NCBI GenBank assembly: GCA_900088475.1
Contig: FLMG01002279.1
Location: 1-28,278, forward strand
DNA from: Hyphochytrium catenoides
Taxonomy: Eukaryota > Sar > Hyphochytriomycetes > Hyphochytriales > Hyphochytriaceae
Direction of reading: 5' to 3'
Length of the DNA: 28,278 nucleotides
The notes beneath the pieces were generated by a model. The model saw nothing but the letters and a program-made list of their open reading frames with translations, searched no databases and had not been told where the DNA came from. The first letter of the stretch is position 1, and each line of letters begins with the position of its first letter. Made by a program: the position numbers and the translations under genes. Positions 20,501 to 28,278 of the stretch are shown here, piece after piece.

Positions 20501-23500
20501 ACAAGGAGGGGAAGAAGGAGGATGTAAAGGAGAACGAGGGAACAACCAACACCGTCCCGACTGCAGGGTAGGTTCAAATGGGAATAAGAACATGGATACC
20601 AAGGTCCAGGAAGATAGAGTGGCTCATGTGAGCGAGAAGAAAAGGCGCACAGACTGCGTGAGTGGGCTCAAAGTAGAAGCGTCGAAGACTGGAATTATGA
20701 AAAGGGAGAAAGATTCATGAAAAAGAGAACATAGAGGGTCAAGGCGTAGTGCGTTCTTGCATCTCCTGCTTGCTCTTACTTCCTGAGGTACATAGTGCCG
20801 TGAGAGCACTCGGCAGTGATGTTACTGACTATCTTCCTCTAACCACGTTCTGGCAGCTCGACGGACGGCGAGAGTGAGGGCCGAGAAAGTGCTGAAGAAA
20901 CGGGAGAAAGGAATTGCACTGAAGAAGAAAGGGAGGATGAAGCACTTCGACAAGAGCTGATGGCGGAGGAAGGCCCAGGCGCCCTCGAAGAGTTCCCTTA
21001 TGCCGCGTCGCACAAGAGACTCACAGAGTTTGACATCTATCAGTACGTTCGCACCGCTTCCTTCTCTCATAAATTGAAACCACTCTGGACCAGATGGAAT
21101 TTTATGACGCTTTTTATCAGATTTCTTGAAAAAGGCTATTCCTAAGCAAGAAGATCACTATCGTTACAGTGTCCTGCTGCGACCCAACTGACCTAGGCCC
21201 TTATAATTGTTGTCACAGACGATGGAATTCAGATACAGGGAGTCGACAGGACTCAAGGGGAAGGGGAGGGGAGAAAGGACGGCCCCGAATTCCTACCTTT
21301 TCTCCTACGCAGCCACCTTCTGCATCTGACAGTACCTATAAGTTCATGCCCTCACCAACCACTCCCACCATTCCAGAGCTACATCACGCAGACTCGTCTC
21401 TCTCTGTCAACTCCACGAGGACCGAAGAAGACAGAAAAATGGAAGAGGAACGCAAGGCCAGGGCTGAAGTGGATGCAGAGAGGGCGCAAAAGACAGTTAG
21501 TGACTACGCCGCTCTTCTTCTAGCGCGCCTGACTGCCGAAGACGAAACGACTTCACAGTACTCTGCCCAGCACAGCCTAAAGGCAAAAAAGGGTGGAGAG
21601 CATAGGGGCCCGCCTCGGCGCTTTTTCTCTTATGCGCGAGACCTCCATCCTGGGGAAGAAGAAGAAGAGGAGGAAGAAGAAGATGAGCTCCCTATTCTGT
21701 AAGTACAAGAGCATGAGAGAATCTTCGTTTGTCTATCTGATCTTCACTTTCAGCCCGCGCTTTTCTTCGAGTATGCCGCCCTAACAGCTGTTTCTAACGT
21801 TGTTTGTCCATCTCTCCGACTGTACTCCCTCTTCGCTTTTGTCTGTCATTACACAGGCCACAGATGGTCCGTACGACCAATCGCAAGGGTTGGCTATTTC
21901 GCTATGGCAGTGTCTACTCTCTTCTGATGGGTCTCAAGTGGGGGCCTCTCCTTGTCGTCACGCTCTTCCTATACTGGGGGTCAATAACAATATTTGCCCT
22001 GTTCTACTATATTGAGGTACCCGAGCCTTCTGCACTTCATATTCTTCTCCATGTCTGAGCTCTCAGCTGATAATCTCTTACAGCGGATGTTCTGTAAGGT
22101 TATATCCTTTGCGCCTCTCCTCCTCCTTGAAATGATGCTAGAAGGTTGATTGTGCTTAAGTTATCTCTCTCCACGCCTGTCCATGGCGGCCCCTCTCTAT
22201 CTTGTGTCGGGTCACGCAGAAATCTCCTACTCAGCTCTTGCATGTTCGTAGGCGGAGGATGTGGGAAAGAACTTCCAGTCGGCCGAGCCTATGGGAACTT
22301 TTACCCGGTGTCTCTATTTTAGTGTGCACACCATAACCACAGTTGGGTAAGAACTGCAGACGAGAAGCGCGGAGCGTACAGATCAGTCAAAATGTTAAGG
22401 TGCACCTTCGCAGAGGCATTCGATTGAAAGGAAGAGGGAAAAAAACATGAAGTACAATTTATGGGGAGATGAGGAGCTGGCTGTGTGGGTGTGGGAGAGA
22501 GAGAGAGAGAGAGAGAGAGAAAAGAGTAAGAGCAACGATACAGTTTCTGACGTCTGACGCCTATTGCTGGTTAGGTACGGGATCCTCTATCCCAACCCAA
22601 GCGGCCACTTCATTAATATTCTGGTTCTGCTGGAGACCTTCACCAGTCTCTTTATTACCACGCTCATGACAAGTTAGTAACTGCTACCCTTTGCATTTCT
22701 TCCCCCAGATCAGAGGCAGGCTTGGCACGTCGTGGCGTCGTCTCTGCTAAGCATACATGTCTTTGGAGAATCTATTGAAAGTTTGTCTGCTCTGTCTGGT
22801 TGCTCCTCCCTATAGCACCACACCAGTTTCGCCCATCTGGAACTCCACCCTACCACTTTCTCTTCAATGATTTTTAAGACAGTAATCGGTTGTGCTCTTG
22901 CTCAGGTGTTACATGGAGCAAGGCTTCCATTCCTAAGGGCAAGCTACTATGGAGTCAAGAAGTAGTCTTTGCTCGAAACCACAAGGGACAGAGGGTCATG
23001 CAGTTTCGCTGTGCAAACCTAAGACCTCTAGGAGAAATGATACAATGTTCCTTCAGGTATCCTCTTGAGGCCTGCGAATTCCGTGTTGACAAGCTTTGGC
23101 TGCCTTTGTTGCCTCTCATATTGATGCATGACTGAGTCCACAACTTCCTTCTTCACAGTATGCTACTTCTCCGATCTCCTTCCTGTTCAACCTGTACAAA
23201 CTTCCTTCAACCGCAGTTCTACCTGCAGGTCAAAGTTCTCCTCTGAGGTGCTGTTCTTCTTCGGCTATGAAATCCTCTAATTGTTGCCCTTTGATGCCCT
23301 TATCCTTTCCGCCCCCGCCCTCATATTTCGCCGATTGGCTCACGACTCTGCACGTCGTAGGGTCTGCATTGCCTCGACAAACTCGTACCATGGCCTTCGT
23401 TTGGGCCTTCAGGACCTGACTCTTACGGAGTCTAGCTTTCCAACCTTCCATCATCCAGCCCTTTTAGAGCATGTTATCACGAAGGATTCTCCGCTCTATG

Positions 23501-23964
23501 GCATATCTTTTGAGCAGCTGAGAGAGGGAGGTGAGATTCTTGCTAAACAGCTCTGTTTGCCTTACCCCGTATTTTTGGATGAGTTTATCGGCCATGGACT
23601 AGTTAGTACCAATCTCTTTTGGATCGGCTCCCAATGCAAAGAGAGACGGAGAGAGATGGGGCTAAATTAGTCATTAGCATGCAAGCAGCAACTGCTACAC
23701 CACTTCTGACGCCTCTCTCTCAACTTAGGGTGCATCATCCTGGCGCTCTTTACAGGTTTTGATACAGTGTATCATGACACAGTGTACTGCCGCCACACCT
23801 ACGTCTACAAGCAGTTCACTCAGAAGAAAGCTTTCAGGAAGTGTCTTAGCTTTATTGAGGGAACTGCGGTGGTGGACTTCGCCCGATTTGACGCAATACA
23901 TAGAGAGGACAGAGAAGAGGAGGAGAAACGAGAAATAGGACCGGGGGGTCTTTCACCCATCTAG
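17529..23964 (+). CDS. Tandem (two-subunit) inward-rectifier-type K+ channel
   Basis: Eighteen exons: 17529-17736, 18131-18251, 18556-18608, 18762-18907, 19205-19336, 19508-19581, 19770-19833, 19903-19945, 20094-20169, 20355-20567, 20857-21042, 21219-21698, 21857-22016, 22252-22346, 22575-22672, 22906-23056, 23361-23530, 23729-23964. All phases agree (2,706 nt, about 901 aa). Repeat 1: slide helix and TM1 (about 70-105), pore helix, filter TIGYGYLYP (GYG 128-130), TM2 to about 163 ending in ANVTRP, then a Kir cytoplasmic beta domain (GGKLCMVVRVVN, HPIGKQSPFYGMSEE, SRWHQRFVRMGSF). The linker of about 270 residues is acidic and coiled-coil-like (KMEEERKARAEVDAERAQK), with a poly-Glu run. Repeat 2: TM1 (about 625-650), filter TTVGYGILYP (GYG 684-686), TM2, and a second Kir cytoplasmic domain (GQRVMQFRCANLR, HVITKDSPLYGISFEQL) to the end. 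Expected role: a K+-selective membrane pore; two chains would supply four subunits. The alternative, two separate genes, would need a start for repeat 2, and all linker exons remain in phase with both repeats. Confidence 0.88.
22493..22521 (+). repeat. (GA)n microsatellite in a channel intron
   Basis: About 14 GA units in the intron between the two exons that split the second selectivity filter (intron 22347-22574). Most simple repeats in the plus-strand genes here are pyrimidine-rich on the coding strand, so this purine tract runs against the local trend. Confidence 0.9.
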
Positions 23965-25914
23965 CGCCCATGGAAAGAAGCTCTTATAGCTTCGCCAAGG
24001 TGTACTAGGTAGGTATATAGGGCTAGTGTACGAATGTTAACCGTAGGCTGAGGATGCAGCGCTACAGAAAGCTCGTCCGCTTGCCGTTTCTCCTCTTAGG
24101 CACGTTCCGTACCATATCTGAACCCCTTTAATGCGCATACTAGCTCCCGACACATGTACAACTAAGAATATAATACACAGCTGCTACTAGTAAACGCCTG
24201 TAAAAGCGAGTGACATGACTTGAATGACTATATCAGCCCGTCGCCTCATCATCTGCAGCCACTCTCTGCAGACCTCAGCGCGGCTCCAGCGTCCTGCACT
24301 TTCCCCTTGTTTTTTGCTAGAGATAGGATGATACCAATGAGCAAAACAAGGCCAAAAGGCCCAACGCCGTTGGTGCCTCAGCAACAAAGAGAAGAATGCC
24401 CGCCCATGGCTCCCATCATTCCCGATAAGATAAGGCAAAACATGTACTTGTAAAACGGTAGTTGGATGAGTGTCTTGAAGCGCCGAAGGTGCGTCAACTG
24501 GCGGACTCCCAATGTTCAGACAGGGCGAGAAGTCGCTAACCGCACTACTGGTGCGTACACTTTCTGAAAGTGTTGTGTCACTAGTAAAAATACTTTGACA
24601 TGCCTCGTGCGCACATTCTCTGGCGGCAAAAGAAAGGCGGACTGAGTAGTCAAATGTCCAACCCTCCAAGTCAAAAAAGTGCTGTATAAGAAGGATGGTG
24701 GAAAGAGGAGCCGAAGGACTATCATAAAACGAATTGAGAATACCTTAGGTTGATACCTGTAACAGGAATCGCATTAATATACCAAGGTAGGTTTTTGGAC
24801 GTGGAGTCTTTGAGGCATATTGTGACACTGTCACTGTATAGCGACTATTAGAGGACACTGAGGCACAATCAAGCCAGTCAAGCTTTCAGTTGGTGCATCA
24901 CGCTGACAAATAGGCTCTTGGTGGCGTATCCTCTGGTAAATTGTTCATCACCTATATAGGTAATGTGGATAAGGGCGGCATATTATTAGAAAGATGGGGG
25001 TGACCAATGTAGAGGATAAAAAAGTTAGCTCCTTCGCTGATTGGACAGGACTAGCCAATCAACACTAAGCGGTTAATCAGTAGGGTATTATAGCCTCTCT
25101 GGGTGTCTTTAAGCCTTACAAGGCGGCCTACGTTAGGCTAATTGCGTCTGTTGATGGAATCATGGTGGCTACAGGCTGGTCTCGCTCTCTCTCTCCGCTT
25201 GCTGGCTCTGATGATCTCTTTAGGTATCTCTTCTCTCTCTCTCCTCATCTCTCTCTCTCTCTCTCTCTCCTCTTTCTCTCCCTCTCTCTCTTTCTCTTTC
25301 TCTCTCTCTCTCACCTCCACTCTCTCTCCCTCTTCCCCCTCCTCTCTCTCTCTTTCTCTTGGTGGCTCTCTTTCTCTGTTCACCTTTCTCTCCCTTATCA
25401 CACAATGAACTGTCTTGCTGGCTCTCTTTTCTTCTCTCCTTCCATCATCCTTGGTATCTTACTCCATCTCTCATTCACCCTCTCTCTGTTCTATTTCCTA
25501 TTTCCTCTCTCTCTCCATTCTCTCTCACACACTCCAGTCTCTCTATTGCTGTCTCTCACCTTCTTCTTCTCCTGTCCAGGTCCCTTCTCTACTGTGTCCG
25601 TCATCTTTCTGGCTCCTAACGCCCTCTCCTCTTCAATGCAAATTTGTATTCCTCTCAGCACTTCAAGCACTGAGAGTACCCTCGTTGTCTCTTGCTCATC
25701 TTTGCTTTCTTACTCTCTCTTCGCAGTTCGTTCACCTGCCGCAGACAGATCAATCTCCTCTCTTCTTCCCATCACTTTGTGACAATAGCGGGCCTGCATC
25801 CGGCTGGCCTGACGCCAATTGGCGTCTTTCTGAAGCAGAACAGTGCCTTCAGCTTTAGTGCTTTGCTGTGTGACTGAGGAGGTATTGCTGTTTGTTAAGA
25901 GAAAGAGGGAAATA
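23965..25914. other. Intergenic region after the channel gene
   Basis: About 1.95 kb without a confident gene. A minus-strand open frame of 160 codons at 24187-24669 has no recognisable motif, domain or splice support and is not called. The right part (25.16-25.78 kb) is strongly CT-rich and probably forms the promoter, leader or first intron of the gene to the right. Just before 25914, a block at about 25785-25870 reads HPAGLTPIGVFLKQNSAFSF in one frame and might be an upstream exon of that gene, but I could not join it in phase. Confidence 0.4.
25229..25393 (+). repeat. (CT)n-rich microsatellite tract
   Basis: Long interrupted runs of TCTCTCTC over about 165 nt. They create long spurious frames on both strands: Ser/Leu-rich on the plus strand and Arg/Glu-rich on the minus strand. 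They probably lie in a leader or intron of the gene to the right. Confidence 0.9.
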
Positions 25915-28253
25915 ATGGCTGACAGAGAGGAAGTACTCGAGGAGATGGTTCCTTTGCTAGGGAACATGATCGAGCCTCTCGTGCCCTATATGATCCAGCT
26001 GCTAGGTCCACTCTACCTGGTGCTGAAAAGCTTTCGACTCCATAAGAAGAGACTCCAGGTCCGTGTCGATTAGAATTTCTTCTTGAGGTTTAGCTGCTCT
26101 CATCCCCGTCCTCCCTGACGCTGTCGTCCTCTCTTCTCTCCTCCCCTGCTCTGATTCTTCAGCAGCTCCTGTTCTGTCCTCAAACTCCATCCAAGCCGAG
26201 CCTCATGGCACTCTTCTTCTCTCTTCTCGTCTCCTTGTCGTGGCCTGACGTGATGTTCAATTTGATAGTTTCCACAAAGAATTTCTGGCCTTTCCACTTT
26301 GGAAGCTGGGGCTCCTACACGATTAGTTCCTCGACCCTTTGCTGGCGCTGGCTCTTTTGGTCTCTTCATCTCCGCCCTTCTCCCTGTCTGACGCACTCTC
26401 TCTGTCTTGTCTGTCCTGGCATATGAAAGGAGGAGATCTTTCGCTTCATTTGGGGGCCATCGGAACATCCCTTCCATGTGATCTCCTTTATCAACGGACG
26501 GAAGAGAGATGCAAAGCTCTCAGCCGTGGAATGGAGAAGCAAAACTTCTGTCCCTCGGCCACTGCCAGAAACTGCTGGGGCCCTGCAGCTCTTCGCTGCC
26601 TACTTCCCAAGCGAAATAGAGGGGAAGCAAATCGAGTCAGAGCTGAGTAAGTCAGTTAGATATGGAAACAGATCAACAAAGAGAGAGGAAGAGACAGAAA
26701 GTAGAAAAGGAAAGAGGGAGCGGGAGAAAGACTGTCTATTGCGAAGAGTTAACAAGAGGGAGAGAAGGGTAGGGATAAGAGAAGATACAGAGATTTGATG
26801 CGTTGACTATTCTGCCGATTAAGGAGTCGTCAGAGTCTCTCTCCCTGACAGCGGAGCCTCTAAGCGCTCTCCATCTTCAACTGCTCTCTTCTTTCTCTCT
26901 TCTCTCTCTCTCTCTCTATGCCTCTCCCTCTGTCTTCATTGCATTGTGCCTACTCACCCTTCCAATTGCTTTTCTATCTAGGATTCCGCCTTAACGGGTT
27001 CTTCCCTCCCATGGAGATCTTGAAGTTTGCTGCTTTCTACGGGGAGATGGTATATCGAGGATATCCGACAACTCTGCTGAGGTAGAGTGCCTTAGCAAGC
27101 CTCTCTCTGAGTTGACAGTTAGTTTCTCCCTTGCCCTATGGCATCTTGCTCCCTACTCCAGCTTGTTGCCACCTGATACCTCGTTGGTTTCTCCCAGTGT
27201 CTAGCTCCACCTCTAGCCTTTTTCCTTCTAAGACTCTTTGCTTCTTTTCTATCTCTCACTGCAGACAAGTCTTTGAGGAGCGATTTCCCCGTTCCAAGCT
27301 CTTCTTAGACAACATCATGAAATGGAAATACATCTCCTTCTATCAGGAGGAGCCTGCGCTAGGAAGCAGACCTCCAGCCTATAGGAACCTTAGGATCCGG
27401 ATTCCGGCAGATAAGCAGGGCCTAAGAGAGCTCTATCCTGGGTATTCCACCTCCACTTTCTCCTCCTTCTCTCAGTTTCTTTGCTAGGGTCATTCCCAAG
27501 CCCTACTGTTACCAATTTGTATTTCTCTCCCTCTTTCTCTCTCTCCCACTCCCTCTCTCCTTTCTCCTTTTTTCCTCCGTCTCCCTGTGTCTCATCTCTT
27601 TTTCTTTCTGTTTCTTCTCTATGTCATGCTGCTCTCCTGTCCCTTCTATCGGCTGACCCAAGCTTACATAAGATCTTTCGGCCTTCCAGCCCTTAAGAGC
27701 TTTTCTTACCTCCTACCTCCTTAGAAGTCATTACCATTCTACCTTAATCGACATCGCTGTTCTTCCTGATGTTCACTTCGCCTATCCTTGCTTGCATACT
27801 CTTTTTCTATCTCTCTGACATGTTCATCTTGTTGTTGCCTGCCGCTCTTCAGTATGGGAGAGCTCCTGTCTTTCTTGAAGGAGGCGACTTTCCGCGTGAT
27901 GGACGAGAGTCAGTCGAAGATGTTGGCCATGGTCAAGATCAACTCAGCAGCAGTGATGGAGATCTCCATGTAAGCGCTACATACTTCTCTTCTCTTTCAT
28001 CTTCTCCAGTTCAACCTAATCTCTGTCTCTCCAGTTCAAGCTATTCTCTGTCTCTTCACTTCTCTCTGTTTTCTTTATTTCTCCATCTTCAAGCTCCTTC
28101 TCTTCCTTGTACCCTCTTTTCTCTTAATGGACCTTGCCTGAGAGTCTGATGCCTTCAGTGCTAACCGCCTTCTCCTGCCAAATATTGCCTTGCACTACGG
28201 CTCACAGGACTGTGAACAAGGACGGCCTTGTGTGGCTGGATACTGATGGCAAT
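25915..28253 (+). CDS. Unrecognised protein, 5' part (runs off the window)
   Basis: Six exons with agreeing phases: 25915-26058, 26430-26646, 26982-27081, 27265-27441, 27853-27969, and 28208-28253 or beyond (267 codons visible). The last block may instead read through to the window edge. The ATG at 25915 starts MADREEVLEEMVPLLG; the frame is open for another 27 codons upstream, so a preceding exon is possible. Seen: an amphipathic to hydrophobic helix (IEPLVPYMIQLLGPLYLVLK), EEIFRFIWGPSEHPFHVISF, a basic/Ser region, FFPPMEILKFAAFYGEMVYR, FEERFPRSKLFLDNIMKWKY, FLKEATFRVMDESQSKMLAM, and TVNKDGLVWLDTDGN at the edge. The mix of helical repeats followed by short beta-like strands reminded me faintly of large lipid-transfer (vitellogenin-type) proteins, but no diagnostic motif was found and I assign no function. 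Introns carry heavy CT tracts. Confidence 0.6.
26881..26930 (+). repeat. CT-rich intronic tract
   Basis: A pyrimidine microsatellite (TTCTCTCTCTCTCTC type) inside the intron between exons ending at 26646 and starting at 26982 of the unrecognised right-hand gene, upstream of the acceptor. Confidence 0.8.
27521..27613 (+). repeat. CT-rich intronic tract
   Basis: An interrupted (TC)n tract in the 411-nt intron 27442-27852 of the unrecognised right-hand gene, on the coding strand, as in its other introns. Confidence 0.8.
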
Positions 28254-28278
28254 GTATATCTTACCTCGTCTCTTTCTG

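Noticed and set aside
23221-23248. A micro-exon (SKFSSE) in channel repeat 2
   Set aside because: Phases allow it, but starting the next exon at 23361 gives a continuous match to the corresponding part of repeat 1, including the strand before HVITKDSPLYG.
24187-24669. Minus-strand open frame of 160 codons after the channel gene
   Set aside because: No recognisable motif or membrane pattern in this frame; a hydrophobic stretch exists only in a neighbouring frame, cut by a stop just upstream. Kept as intergenic.
25138-25782. Long open frames on both strands (Ser/Leu-rich on plus, Arg/Glu-rich on minus)
   Set aside because: They are direct translations of a CT microsatellite, with no domain, start context or splice support.
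1-28278. CRISPR arrays, bacterial operons, insertion sequences, tRNA or rRNA genes
   Set aside because: No regularly spaced repeats, transposase motifs or recognisable RNA gene structures were seen; the DNA is clearly intron-bearing eukaryotic.

Overview
The window is nuclear DNA of a unicellular eukaryote. Every recognisable gene is cut into many short exons by GT-AG introns of about 70-400 nt, with pyrimidine-rich 3' ends. There are no bacterial operon signals. The species cannot be fixed from the sequence. Clustered pepsin-type proteases with extra cysteine pairs and the intron-rich, CT-microsatellite-rich texture would suit an alveolate or another protist, but this is a weak guess. All exon boundaries below come from reading splice sites, codon phase and family homology by eye; no transcript or database was consulted.

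Layout: (1) About 0.7-12.6 kb, minus strand: four head-to-tail pepsin-family (A1) aspartic protease units, called here A (10.06-12.63 kb), B (7.4-10.0 kb), C (5.1-7.1 kb) and D (2.0-4.7 kb, with possible tail exons down to 0.73 kb). Only A has a clear ATG plus signal peptide, and only D has a transmembrane segment. B and D have no convincing start of their own. At each of the three junctions an in-phase splice joins one unit to the next, so the cluster may be one gene for a secretory, membrane-anchored protein with four protease domains (about 1,845 aa). A, B and D keep both catalytic Asp motifs; C is altered. (2) 12.63-13.95 kb: gene-free divergent promoter region. (3) 13.95-15.59 kb, plus strand: a four-exon gene for an unrecognised 308-aa, probably disordered protein. 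(4) 15.6-17.5 kb: non-coding, with a CT tract and a short tandem repeat. (5) 17.53-23.96 kb, plus strand: an 18-exon gene whose splice phases all agree, encoding about 901 aa with two complete inward-rectifier-type (Kir/KirBac-like) potassium channel subunits in one chain, separated by an acidic, coiled-coil-like linker. (6) 24-25.9 kb: non-coding and CT-rich. (7) 25.9 kb to the right edge, plus strand: the 5' part of an unrecognised gene.

The most notable features are the natural Kir-Kir tandem and the likely four-protease polyprotein. Both look like intragenic domain duplication or fusion. No direct functional link between the protease locus and the channel is visible; they are divergent neighbours.
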